Source of the DNA: Akkermansiaceae bacterium
GTDB lineage: Bacteria > Verrucomicrobiota > Verrucomicrobiia > Verrucomicrobiales > Akkermansiaceae
Length of the DNA: 49,849 bases
Assembly: GCA_026461385.1 (NCBI GenBank)
Contig: JAPJNB010000078.1
Span: 1 to 49,849 of the forward strand
Direction of reading: 5' to 3'
Made by a program: the position numbers and the translations under genes. Under the pieces are notes generated by a model, which saw only the letters and a program-made list of their open reading frames with translations, was not told the DNA's origin and did not search any database. This document shows positions 42,070 to 49,849 of this stretch, piece by piece. Positions within the stretch are counted from its first letter, which is position 1. Each line of letters opens with the position of its first letter.

Positions 42070-43308
42070 TTAAAAAATTATTGATATTTCAGCGGTGAGC
42101 TGTAGTTGCTTCCATCTTGTATTGCCGCTGTTTAGAGCATATCGGGCATTTGATTTGATTTCGGCTCGACCATTTAAGATCGTTTTTTGGTAACCCATGA
42201 TGATTTCTGAGCGGCTATCATCTCCGAGTGCGTTGGTGACATTGGCAAGGGGCTCGTAGCCTTGCAGTTCAAAAAGAACCCCAAGACTTGCGGTTGATGC
42301 GGTGAAATTTCTGGTGATCCTTGTGGAAAGGGAAAGATCGCTCACCAGATAGTTCGTTTGCGTCGCTGATGGAGTCGTGACATGCTGGATCGAGCTCTCC
42401 CATGTCCATAATGGATTGATTTGGCAGTACGCGGCGAGGTGCCCTGTCAGGCCAGCATGATGGTCGGTGAATTCTTCGTCCGTGATTGCCTGATTCAAGC
42501 CGATGGAGGCGAGGATTTGCACGCTTTCGGCAAGTTTATAGCGTGAGTGGAGCGACACGGTGCCAATGTCATGGCTGCCGGTGCGGTCTGATCGCAGCGA
42601 GGAATAGTTGAACGAAGGCCCCATGCTGAGACGCTCGTCTGCCGACCAGAAGAATCCCGTTTGGGCATTCGTGGTCTGATAGGCAACAAACCCAGTTGCG
42701 TCATAAGTCGAGGAATCATGTGATATGCCCACGTAAAGTGATGTTTTGGGCGCAACTTGGTAAGATCCTAACAATCTTAAACTGGTTAAACTCGTGGTGA
42801 CAAATGTTCCTGTTAGGCTGTCGGTTGCGGATGTTGAATGGTACTGACCCTCGGCTGTAATAGTCGATTTCGAGCCTTCGATTTTCGCCATGACCCCACC
42901 TCGGTGGTTGACACCGTCGAGATCGGAATTCTCCGAGTAAAATCGGGCATTTGCTTCGTAGTCAGCCACGATTTTGATCTGTGCACCGCCTTCTGGGTCA
43001 GAGCCATAGTGGATCTGCGGTGACAGCATCGTTGTAAATTCGTCGCGAGGGTGGTGTTCATCGAGGGAGAAATTTGAGTCGTAGATGGATGTGAGGCTGA
43101 TGGCCGAGCTAATATCGCCCTTGATTGGGGACACGGTGGATGGTCCATTGCCCCAGTCCTCGGTGGACATACCGGTGAGTCCAAGATTGGTTGATGTCGC
43201 AAGTTGACTGATTAGAGTTGCTGCATCGGCGATTGGGCAAGTCGAGATTCCAACGCTGATGACTGCGATTGCAGATGTTAGGCGGTGGTGCTGGATCTGG
43301 TTTCGCAT
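42070..43308 (-). CDS. Outer-membrane beta-barrel protein of the polysaccharide locus
   Basis: About 412 residues with a signal peptide (hydrophobic AIAVISVGISTCPIADA, cleavage near ADA). The rest is alternating polar/hydrophobic beta strands and ends in AEISIIF, with the C-terminal Phe that suits BAM-dependent barrels. The pattern, with SAISLTSIYDSNFS at the N-terminal strand, resembles the BBP2_2 outer-membrane family found with Wza/GumC genes. It may form the final outer-membrane exit or stabilise it. It is the first gene of the minus-strand cluster, with a consensus-like promoter upstream. ATG 43320 in the same frame is an alternative start. Confidence 0.78.
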   Translation of the reverse strand: MRNQIQHHRLTSAIAVISVGISTCPIADAATLISQLATSTNLGLTGMSTEDWGNGPSTVSPIKGDISSAISLTSIYDSNFSLDEHHPRDEFTTMLSPQIHYGSDPEGGAQIKIVADYEANARFYSENSDLDGVNHRGGVMAKIEGSKSTITAEGQYHSTSATDSLTGTFVTTSLTSLRLLGSYQVAPKTSLYVGISHDSSTYDATGFVAYQTTNAQTGFFWSADERLSMGPSFNYSSLRSDRTGSHDIGTVSLHSRYKLAESVQILASIGLNQAITDEEFTDHHAGLTGHLAAYCQINPLWTWESSIQHVTTPSATQTNYLVSDLSLSTRITRNFTASTASLGVLFELQGYEPLANVTNALGDDSRSEIIMGYQKTILNGRAEIKSNARYALNSGNTRWKQLQLTAEISIIF

Positions 43309-43340
43309 TGGGGGGAGCATTCGAGTCGATTGATTCCATC

Positions 43341-43367
43341 ATTATAGGATTGGGCGTTTGATGTCAA
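43341..43367 (-). promoter_or_regulatory. Sigma-70-like promoter of the polysaccharide operon
   Basis: On the minus strand TTGACA (-35) and TATAAT (-10) are both perfect consensus hexamers, 21-33 bases before the OMP start codons. The spacer is 15 bases, shorter than the optimal 17, so strength is uncertain. It is the best promoter candidate in the window and would drive OMP, the leader and the downstream cluster. Confidence 0.5.
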
Positions 43368-43564
43368 TCTGATTGGGATTCGTGGGGAAATTTTCCGGTG
43401 GATCATCGGGGATACTTTAGGTTTTAGGTTTTAGTTTTAATCTCATAAATTGGATCGGTTTCCATTTGGTATCCGGAGGCTGCTGGATTTGAGGGATGCA
43501 TCGAAGGTGCGTGATTGGATTATTGATGGCTTGCGTGGGAGGTTTCCGCTTCTAGATTGAACTC

Positions 43565-44224
43565 ATGAGTTTTCGGCAGGGCATTTTTCTACGAGCGGCA
43601 TTGGTTTTGGTCGTCGTCTGGGGGTGCGTGTGGGGTTTACAGAGTTTTGCGGCGTCGAGAAAGATCACTGCGGGCCGGATAAGCAAGGAGATCGCGAAGG
43701 CGAATTTTGCCGATTGGTCTTCGGGCACCACGGCGATGAATTCTGATGATGCCAAGCGACGTGAGGCAGAGATCCGTCGATTGGCGGATTTGTTCAATCG
43801 TCTTGATTTCCAAGAGCGCGAAAAGAACCGTGAGGGCCGTGCGAGCGAGGGCTTCTTCCGGAAGTTGGCGACTGGCGAGAAGTCACTTTTTATTCAGCTT
43901 ACCGTGGTTGAGTCGATGAATCGTTTCATGGAGTCACTTGATGGGATGAAGCCTCAGCAGCGGCGGCAGTTTGTCGAACAGGGGCTCAAGGAAATCCAGC
44001 AAGGGCGGACAGGTCAGGAAATGGCGCGTGCTGATGAACTCGGAGCGGATTTACTTGATAAAATCAGCCAAGAAGGAATGCGTGCCTACTTTGAAAAATC
44101 GAGTGCCGACACCAAGCTCGATTTGGCGCCGTTAATGGAAGCCATGAACGAAACGATGCAGGGGCTGCGAGGCAACGAATTCCGACCGCTTCTTCACAAG
44201 AATGATTCCCCCACCCAACCATGA
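43565..44224 (+). CDS. Membrane-anchored hypothetical protein
   Basis: 219 residues with one N-terminal helix (about 7-28, IFLRAALVLVVVWGCVWGL), then a charged, helix-rich region. EAEIRRLADLFNRLDFQEREKNREG and RRQFVEQGLKEIQQGRTGQEM resemble coiled-coil or helical hairpins. I do not recognise the family. The single anchor suggests a periplasmic protein of the inner membrane. Its stop overlaps the pseudopilin start by four bases (ATGA), so the two are coupled and may work together. Confidence 0.7.
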   Translation: MSFRQGIFLRAALVLVVVWGCVWGLQSFAASRKITAGRISKEIAKANFADWSSGTTAMNSDDAKRREAEIRRLADLFNRLDFQEREKNREGRASEGFFRKLATGEKSLFIQLTVVESMNRFMESLDGMKPQQRRQFVEQGLKEIQQGRTGQEMARADELGADLLDKISQEGMRAYFEKSSADTKLDLAPLMEAMNETMQGLRGNEFRPLLHKNDSPTQP

Positions 44225-44733
44225 AGAGGCGGTCAGGATTTACCCTCGTCGAGTTACTTGTGGTCCTTGGTTTGATTGCTGCACTTGGCGGGATCGCGTA
44301 TCCAATCACACTTTCCATAGTTGGCAGGTCTCGCGAGGCCGCTTGCGTGGATCATCTCCGATCGCTTGGAGTGAGCTTGCAAATCTATCTCCAAGAGCAT
44401 GGCGACACGATGCCCACGCTTGCCGTTGCCCGTTCCTCGAAGGACGAGGAGGCCGATGTGTTAGACTCTATCCTTGCACCTTACTCTGGCGGGGCCGATG
44501 CGTTCAGGTGTCCTGCGGATAAGAAAGAATTCGATTTGACCGGATCGAGTTATTTTTGGAACTCAACGCAAAATGGGTTACGCGTTTCTGAGCTTGTGTT
44601 TTTTGGGATAAAGGATCGCCCCGACAAAATCCCGTTGGTAACCGACAAAGAGGCATGGCATCCCAGTGGCGTGAACCTTCTTTATGCAGATTTAAGTAGC
44701 TCTAACCAAACTCGGTTCGGCATCAGTCATTGA
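44221..44733 (+). CDS. Type II secretion/type IV pilus pseudopilin-like protein
   Basis: 170 residues. The class III prepilin signal MKRRSGFTLVELLVVLGL has the cleavage site G-F and the +5 Glu; it is cut by PilD-type peptidase and methylated at Phe. The hydrophobic helix is followed by a periplasmic domain with FRCPADKKEF and GVNLLYADL, blocks common in the pseudopilins of planctomycetes and verrucomicrobia. It may form a short periplasmic pseudopilus for protein secretion. It overlaps the preceding gene by four bases and is ten bases before the ABC ATPase gene. Confidence 0.88.
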   Translation: MKRRSGFTLVELLVVLGLIAALGGIAYPITLSIVGRSREAACVDHLRSLGVSLQIYLQEHGDTMPTLAVARSSKDEEADVLDSILAPYSGGADAFRCPADKKEFDLTGSSYFWNSTQNGLRVSELVFFGIKDRPDKIPLVTDKEAWHPSGVNLLYADLSSSNQTRFGISH

Positions 44734-44743
44734 AATACTCGCC

Positions 44744-45640
44744 ATGCTTGTTGCTAGTGAACTCTCGAAAAAATTTGGTGGAAAGTCAGCGCTTTCTGGC
44801 GTTTCGTTCCATGTGAAGCGTGGAGAAATCTATGGCTTGTTGGGTCATAATGGAGCAGGCAAGAGCACCTCGCTCGGGGTGATTCTTGGCATGGTCATGC
44901 CCGATTCGGGCGACGTGACGATCGATGGAATTTCGGTTCTTCGCGATCGCTCACGGGCATTACGCAAGGTGGGTGCAATTTTTGAATCGCCCGCGTTTTA
45001 CGACTACCTGAGTGGATGGGACAATTTGAAGATTTTGATGAGCTACTCCGGTGGGTTTGATGCCACTGCGGCGCGAGTGGTGGTTGAGCGTGTTGGCCTT
45101 TCTCGCCGGATTCATTCCAAGGTGAGGACGTTTAGCCACGGCATGCGACAGCGGCTTGCACTCGCCCAAGCCTTGCTGCCAGAGCCTGAGGTTTTGCTGT
45201 TAGACGAGCCGACGGATGGGCTGGATCCGGAGGGTATCAAGTGGTTTCGTGAATTCATTCTGAAACTTCGGGACGAGCGTGGCATGACGGTTTTATTTAA
45301 CTCTCATCTGCTTGCAGAAGTGGAGTTGATGTGCGACCGGGTGGCGATTCTTCGTGAAGGAAAGCGGGTTTTTGAAGGAAGCATTGGCAGCATTCAAGAT
45401 GATACGCGATGGTTTGAGGTCGACTTCGAGCCATGGGGGATTGCCTGTGGCTTGGTGCACAGCGCCGGTGGTGAAGTTCGTGCGGTGGGGCGCATCAGTC
45501 TTCCTGCCACCGTGGATCCTGCGGGATTGATCGAGACCTTGGTGCGTGCCGGTGTTCGAATCCGTGGTTTTTCGCCGATGCGGCGCTCATTAGAAGATCT
45601 TTACATGGAAATTCTCAACGGCGCGGGTAGCCCTAACTGA
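44744..45640 (+). CDS. ABC transporter ATPase
   Basis: A 298-residue ATPase of the CcmA/NatA/GldA type. Walker A GHNGAGKSTSLG (about 34-45), Q-loop region, signature FSHGMRQRLALAQALL, Walker B EVLLLDEPTDGLDPEG and switch His in FNSHLLAEVE. The C-terminal extension of about 80 residues is normal for this subgroup. It energises the permease encoded three to twelve bases downstream. The substrate is not evident. The gene order with pseudopilin and hypothetical protein suggests an export or envelope role. Confidence 0.92.
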   Translation: MLVASELSKKFGGKSALSGVSFHVKRGEIYGLLGHNGAGKSTSLGVILGMVMPDSGDVTIDGISVLRDRSRALRKVGAIFESPAFYDYLSGWDNLKILMSYSGGFDATAARVVVERVGLSRRIHSKVRTFSHGMRQRLALAQALLPEPEVLLLDEPTDGLDPEGIKWFREFILKLRDERGMTVLFNSHLLAEVELMCDRVAILREGKRVFEGSIGSIQDDTRWFEVDFEPWGIACGLVHSAGGEVRAVGRISLPATVDPAGLIETLVRAGVRIRGFSPMRRSLEDLYMEILNGAGSPN

Positions 45641-45652
45641 AATTTGATTCAC

Positions 45653-46501
45653 ATGCTTTTTTTCCAACAACTTCGAGGCGAGCTGCGCAAGCTGTTTGCC
45701 AGACCCAGAACTTGGATGGGGTATGGTGCCTTCATCCTGATGGAGGCCGTCATCTTATTTGTATATAAATTGGATCGCAGCCAGGCATACATGCACGCCA
45801 TGCTTGAGCGGAATGGATTAGATTTTGGCACCTACTATAGTTCACTAAGCATTACCTTCACGATCATGCTTCTCAGCATGTTCCTGTTAGGATCGATTTA
45901 TTTCGCCTTGGTCGCCGGTGACATCGTCGCCAAAGAAAACGAAGATGGAAATCTCCGCATGGTCTTCGCCCGCCCCATCAGCCGATTGCGACTTCTGCTA
46001 GTGAAATATGCTGCGGTGTCCCTTTACACGTTCACGTTTGTGTTTTTTGTTGGAGTCTCGGGTTACGCCATGGCCGTTGCAGCCGTGGGCTGGAAGGGCG
46101 GCTTGTTTGTCATGGAGCCAAAAATGAAAGTCTTTGCAGCATACTCGGATTGGTGGGAGGGAGCCGGTCGCTTAGCGATGTCTGCTGGGGGCATCGGCGT
46201 GAGCATGATCACCCTGTCGTCCATCGCCTTCATGTTTTCCTGCTTTAAAATCAAACCGGCTGCTGCGACGATCGTCACCTTGACCATTCTGTTTGTGGAC
46301 ATGATCTTACAAGGGTTTCCATTCTTTAAGCCCTACGAGAGTTGGTTCATCACTTGGCGCATGAGCGCATGGGTCTTCATCATGGAACCACAAATCTCGT
46401 GGCCCAAAATCGTTGAGTCCTATGCATTCCTCTTTGGACTCAACGTCACCTTATTCACGCTTGGCTGGATTTCATTCCAGAGCCGAGATTTCAAAACGTG
46501 A
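45653..46501 (+). CDS. ABC-2 type transporter permease
   Basis: About 282 residues with six hydrophobic helices: MEAVILFVY near 20-35, TIMLLSMFLLGSIYFALV, then four more pairs ending LFGLNVTLFTLGWISF. ENEDGNLRMVFARPISRLRLLLVKY is the ABC-2 coupling-helix region (often L-x-R-P-x-S). It forms a full exporter with the upstream ATPase. ATG 45653 is preferred; TTG 45644 adds three residues. It converges on the M15 gene. Confidence 0.9.
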   Translation: MLFFQQLRGELRKLFARPRTWMGYGAFILMEAVILFVYKLDRSQAYMHAMLERNGLDFGTYYSSLSITFTIMLLSMFLLGSIYFALVAGDIVAKENEDGNLRMVFARPISRLRLLLVKYAAVSLYTFTFVFFVGVSGYAMAVAAVGWKGGLFVMEPKMKVFAAYSDWWEGAGRLAMSAGGIGVSMITLSSIAFMFSCFKIKPAAATIVTLTILFVDMILQGFPFFKPYESWFITWRMSAWVFIMEPQISWPKIVESYAFLFGLNVTLFTLGWISFQSRDFKT

Positions 46502-46507
46502 GATCGC

Positions 46508-47206
46508 TCACCAGTCGGTGTTGATGCCGCGGGAGTCGATGTGGGTAAAATTCCAGTAGCCGCCGACACCACCCTTGAAAAGCCCACGCTCACGGAGGTT
46601 TCGTGCGACCGCAGCCACCTTGGACGGGCGCGTTGGAAATTTCACGTCGACCGCCACATTGGCCTGGTGCCATGAACCGACCTTGGCACCTTCGCAGTGC
46701 GCGTTGTAAGCGGGGCATCGGTAGGCAGAAACGACCTCCACCTCTTTCACATTCATTTCCAATGCGATGCGGTCTGCGACTCGGAGGGTGTAGCCCATCC
46801 GCTTCCACCATTTTTTGGGCGGCAGGGTGTTCCAAATCGAGCCTTTACTCTTGGCGTGTGCCTCGATGACCTGTTGGGCCGAAATGCTCTTCAGATTGAG
46901 GCTGGCGAGATATCGGGCGTATTCCTGCAAGCCGACCCCTTGGGTCCGAGCCCAGTCGGATGGCAGGTCAGGCAAAATGATCGCCGGCGCGGGTGCCTGC
47001 ACCTGCGAAGGCTCAGGCCTGCGCGTTTGAGTCTGAATGATCACCCGTGGGCCTGCATCCATGGGACCTTGAGCCGCGAGCGCAGCTGCCGAACCCGAGG
47101 AAGCCAACCACCCGAGCCCCATCAAGCCAAGTCCGCTGATCACACGACGACGGTCGAGCGGTGCGGCTTGATTGGTTGGTCCTGTGGCCGGTTCTTGAGA
47201 AATCAT
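46508..47206 (-). CDS. Tat-exported M15-family peptidase (D-Ala-D-Ala metallopeptidase type)
   Basis: 232 residues. A twin-arginine signal (DRRRVISGLGLMGLGWLASSGSAAALAA) indicates folded export to the periplasm. The C-terminal peptidase M15_3 domain has the zinc ligands His180 and Asp187 in SWHQANVAVDVKF and His222 in FTHIDSRG, with GINTDW at the end. This fits a zinc peptidoglycan peptidase that cleaves peptide cross-links or related bonds. Conserved YRCPAYNAH precedes it. The start ATG 47206 gives a better Tat signal than TTG 47233. It converges with the ABC permease gene, six bases apart. Confidence 0.85.
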   Translation of the reverse strand: MISQEPATGPTNQAAPLDRRRVISGLGLMGLGWLASSGSAAALAAQGPMDAGPRVIIQTQTRRPEPSQVQAPAPAIILPDLPSDWARTQGVGLQEYARYLASLNLKSISAQQVIEAHAKSKGSIWNTLPPKKWWKRMGYTLRVADRIALEMNVKEVEVVSAYRCPAYNAHCEGAKVGSWHQANVAVDVKFPTRPSKVAAVARNLRERGLFKGGVGGYWNFTHIDSRGINTDW

Positions 47207-47524
47207 GAAACTGAAAGAGGCGTCTTCTGCCAACCGCAGCGAAATTCATGCCGAAACATGGAATGGGTGCTCGAAAGTTGGCGAAGTCCTGTGAAACCAA
47301 TCAGGCACGCCCGATGCGGCAAGTAAAAAATCCCCACAGAGGTCTAATTTGGTAGGAAAATCCTTACATTTTTCTCATTTCCGCGACGATATTGCTTAAG
47401 GTCACTGAAATATCGACCCTCGCAGGTGGCCGCCCTCCCTGCACCTCCCTCCCGCGACTCCACAATCTACCATTGTGCGAAATCCCGCCTGTTTTTCCAG
47501 CGAGTCTCATGCTTCAGTCCGTTC
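47207..47524. other. Divergent intergenic region before the U32 gene
   Basis: There are 318 bases between divergent genes, without a convincing coding frame, repeat or promoter pair. It must hold the promoters of both, but I cannot point to them. Confidence 0.5.
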
Positions 47525-49849
47525 ATGCAAGCAAGTGATCGTGACCTGACTCCCGAACTTTTGGCCCCAGCGGGCAACTGGGATTGTGCCCGGGCAGCGG
47601 TCGCGGCGGGAGCAGACGCGATTTACTTTGGCTTGCCGAAGTTCAATGCACGATTGCGGGCGGACAATTTCATCGAAGCCGATCTCGAGGAACTCATGGA
47701 ATTTCTCCATCGGCACGGCGTGAAGGGGTTCATCGCCATGAACACCCTGATCTTCACGCAGGAAATGAAGGCCGCGGAAGATCAGCTTCGGCGGATCGCG
47801 GCGGCTGGCGTGGACGCCTTGATCATCCAAGACCTCGGCCTCGCGAAGCTCGCCCGCGAGGTGGCGCCCAACGTCGAGCTTCACGCATCGACCCAAATGA
47901 CCATCACCTCCCCCGATGGCCTCGCCTTTGTCGAATCGCTGTTTCCCCTGGAGCGCGCGGTGCTTGCACGCGAACTTTCCATCCGGGAAATTGAAAAATT
48001 CCAATCGTCCTCGGTCGACACCCGCGCACCGCTTGAGGTGTTCGTCCATGGCGCGCTCTGCGTCGCTTATTCGGGCCAATGCCTGACCAGTGAGTCCCTT
48101 GGCCAGCGCAGTGCCAACCGCGGCGAATGCGCCCAAGCCTGCCGCATGCCCTACGAAATCGTCGTCGATGGAGAAACCCGCGACCTCGGGCCCGTGCGCT
48201 ACTTGCTCAGCCCGCAAGATCTTGCCGCCGTCGATCTCATCCCCGACCTGGTCCGCGCCGGAGTGAAATCGTTCAAAATCGAAGGCCGCCTAAAATCCCC
48301 CGAATACGTTTCCGCCGTCACCCGCGTTTACCGCAAGGCGCTCGATGCCGCCATGGCAGAAAAGGAATCCACCATCACCGCCGCCGACCGCTACGCGCTT
48401 GAAATGACGTTCTCCCGCGGACTCAGCACCGGATGGTTTGCCGGGACCAATCACCCGTACCTCACTCATGGAAAATTCGGCAAGAAACGCGGTCCGCTGT
48501 TAGGTGAAATCATTGACTGTGGTCCCGGCTGGATCCGGCTAGGCAATCGGACCGATGTGCCCTTCACCGCTGGCGACGGCGTCGTATTCGATGCCGGCGA
48601 AAACCGCGACCTCGAGCAAGGCGCACGGATTTGGGTGATCGAGGGCGATCGCCTGATTTTCCACCTCACCTACAGCGGCATCAACTTCGACCGCATCAAG
48701 CCCGGCCACACGCTTTACAAGACATCCGACCCCAAGCTCGACTCGGAACTCCGCCGGTTCTGGCAAAACACTCGCCCACCCGAGAAAAAATCGGTGCTTC
48801 ATCTGATCGTCAGCGGCAAACCCGGCGAACCGATCGAAATCCACAGCGGCGATTGCGTGGTGCGCAGTGAGATTCCCCTGCAAGAGGCGGCCAAACACCC
48901 ACTCAGCACCGAAACTCTCGTCGCTCAACTCGGACGACTCGGCGATTCGTCCTTTGCCCTTGGCTCGTTGGATAACCAGCTTGAAGGAAATTGCCACATC
49001 GCCGTTTCCACGCTGAACCAACTCCGCCGCGCCCTCGTCAAGCATCTGGAAACCGCCGCCGCGATTCGGGTGCCACAGCCAACGATCACCACCACCTTCC
49101 GCGATCTACTGCCGGCAATTCCAAGCACCCAGCTCCAAGCGCCCCAACTCTTCGTCCTCTGCCGCACGCTCGAACAAGTCCGCGCGGCCATCGAGTGCGG
49201 AGTGGAATCAATCTACTGCGACTTCGAAGACCCGCGCCGCTACAAGGATGCGGTGGCATGTTTCCGATCTGAAAATGCAGCCGCTGGATCTCAAATCCAC
49301 CTCGCGACGCCACGAATCCTCAAGCCCGGCGAGACCGGATACCTGAAACTCATCGAAAAGGCCGAGCCCGACGGTCTACTCCTCCGCAACCTCGGCGCGC
49401 TCCACTACTACAAGCATCGTAGCGACTTAAAAAAAATCGGCGATTTCTCCCTCAACGTCGCCAATCCGATCACCGCAAAACTCTTGATGGAAAACGCAGG
49501 CCTCGAGCATCTCACGATTTCCTACGATCTCAACATCGGCCAAGTGCTCGAGCTTCTGGCTGGTGCGCCGGTCGACTGGTTTGAGCTCACGCTGCACCAG
49601 CACATGCCGATGTTTCACATGGAGCACTGCGTTTTCTGCACTTTCCTTAGCAAAGGCACCACCTACAAAGACTGCGGCCGCCCCTGTGAAACCCACGTCG
49701 TCCACCTCCGCGACCGAGTCGGCCAACTCCACCGCCTGCAAGCCGATGTCGGTTGCCGCAACACCCTCTTCAATGGCAAAGCTCAAACCGGCGCTCGCTA
49801 CTTCCAACACCTGCGCAACGCCGGATTGTCGCGGTTTCGTGTCGAGCTG
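47525..49849 (+). CDS. U32 peptidase-family protein (RlhA-like), 3' end beyond window
   Basis: An open frame of 775 codons from ATG 47525 to the window edge, without a stop, so partial. The N-terminus LTPELLAPAGNWDCARAAV and ADAIYFGLPKFNARL match the U32 family TIM barrel. The iron-sulfur motif is intact: HGALC (Cys179), SGQC (Cys186), NRGEC (Cys202) and QAC (Cys206), as in E. coli RlhA, which hydroxylates C2501 of 23S rRNA. A DUF3656-type middle follows, then a second part with MEHCVFCTFLSKG and CGRPCETHV, giving more cysteines. It is likely an rRNA-hydroxylation type enzyme; peptidase is the historical name. It is longer than RlhA (about 650). Confidence 0.9.
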   Translation, partial: MQASDRDLTPELLAPAGNWDCARAAVAAGADAIYFGLPKFNARLRADNFIEADLEELMEFLHRHGVKGFIAMNTLIFTQEMKAAEDQLRRIAAAGVDALIIQDLGLAKLAREVAPNVELHASTQMTITSPDGLAFVESLFPLERAVLARELSIREIEKFQSSSVDTRAPLEVFVHGALCVAYSGQCLTSESLGQRSANRGECAQACRMPYEIVVDGETRDLGPVRYLLSPQDLAAVDLIPDLVRAGVKSFKIEGRLKSPEYVSAVTRVYRKALDAAMAEKESTITAADRYALEMTFSRGLSTGWFAGTNHPYLTHGKFGKKRGPLLGEIIDCGPGWIRLGNRTDVPFTAGDGVVFDAGENRDLEQGARIWVIEGDRLIFHLTYSGINFDRIKPGHTLYKTSDPKLDSELRRFWQNTRPPEKKSVLHLIVSGKPGEPIEIHSGDCVVRSEIPLQEAAKHPLSTETLVAQLGRLGDSSFALGSLDNQLEGNCHIAVSTLNQLRRALVKHLETAAAIRVPQPTITTTFRDLLPAIPSTQLQAPQLFVLCRTLEQVRAAIECGVESIYCDFEDPRRYKDAVACFRSENAAAGSQIHLATPRILKPGETGYLKLIEKAEPDGLLLRNLGALHYYKHRSDLKKIGDFSLNVANPITAKLLMENAGLEHLTISYDLNIGQVLELLAGAPVDWFELTLHQHMPMFHMEHCVFCTFLSKGTTYKDCGRPCETHVVHLRDRVGQLHRLQADVGCRNTLFNGKAQTGARYFQHLRNAGLSRFRVEL

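Noticed and set aside
43416..43440. GTTTTAG short tandem repeats upstream of the OMP gene
   Set aside because: Simple low-complexity AT-rich sequence with few copies; no functional inference possible.
47507..48217. 236-residue minus-strand frame at the U32 gene
   Set aside because: It is antisense to the U32 coding frame, whose cysteine motif and TIM-barrel start are clear.
1..49849. tRNA, rRNA, CRISPR array, complete insertion sequence or integrase
   Set aside because: No cloverleaf-type sequence, no regularly spaced repeats and no transposase or integrase motif were found in either strand by reading.

Overview
The window looks like a chromosome segment of a Gram-negative, probably Verrucomicrobiota, bacterium. 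The pointers are a DxDGDG-type C-terminal module on a large secreted esterase, a short planctomycete/verrucomicrobial-style pseudopilin, a GH92 mannosidase beside a FucP-like sugar transporter, long U32-family proteins, and weak or missing Shine-Dalgarno sequences at many starts. The phylum call is an inference from gene content; no rRNA or tRNA is present to anchor it.

Left flank (1-10.5 kb): the 5' end of a FucP-like sugar transporter (minus strand) diverges from a secreted GH92 glycosidase. A 0.5-kb gene-poor interval follows. Then comes a tight plus-strand run: PAS-type histidine kinase, sigma-54 (NtrC-class) response regulator, multi-pass GT-C-like membrane protein, xseB, dxs and engB. 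Several of these overlap by 4-20 bases.

Centre (10.55-43.3 kb): one very large surface-polysaccharide locus, almost entirely on the minus strand. In transcription order it begins with an outer-membrane beta-barrel protein, a leader with an ops/JUMPstart-like element and stem-loops, a GumC/Wzc-like chain-length protein, a WcaJ-like initiating sugar-phosphate transferase and a PssD/PssE (Alg14/Alg13-like) pair. Then come many glycosyltransferases, two hexapeptide acyltransferases, a modular secreted protein of unknown function, WecE (TDP-Fuc4N synthesis) and an O-antigen polymerase/ligase-like protein. The locus continues with a Wzm/Wzt ABC exporter, an SGNH esterase with two repeated lectin-like modules, and a branched-chain CDP-sugar cassette (RfbF, C-methyltransferase, DUF4910 protein, RmlC-like epimerase). 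It ends with further glycosyltransferases and a Wza-like export lipoprotein. The single plus-strand gene is a Gfo/Idh/MocA oxidoreductase. The gene set suggests a complex heteropolysaccharide containing amino- and C-methylated deoxysugars, started on undecaprenyl phosphate and exported by ABC transporter and/or Wza-type machinery. No Wzx flippase and no CDP-glucose 4,6-dehydratase are present. In the place where the dehydratase would be expected there is only a 13-codon, SD-preceded remnant.

Right flank (43.5-49.85 kb): a small plus-strand operon (membrane-anchored hypothetical protein, pseudopilin, ABC ATPase, ABC-2 permease), a Tat-type M15 peptidase on the minus strand, and a long U32-family protein (RlhA-like) that runs off the window.

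The most interesting signals are the ops-like leader element, the probable relic of a deleted rfbG, a GumC protein whose ATPase motifs are degenerate, an unassigned secreted protein family inside the locus, and the mixed export machinery.
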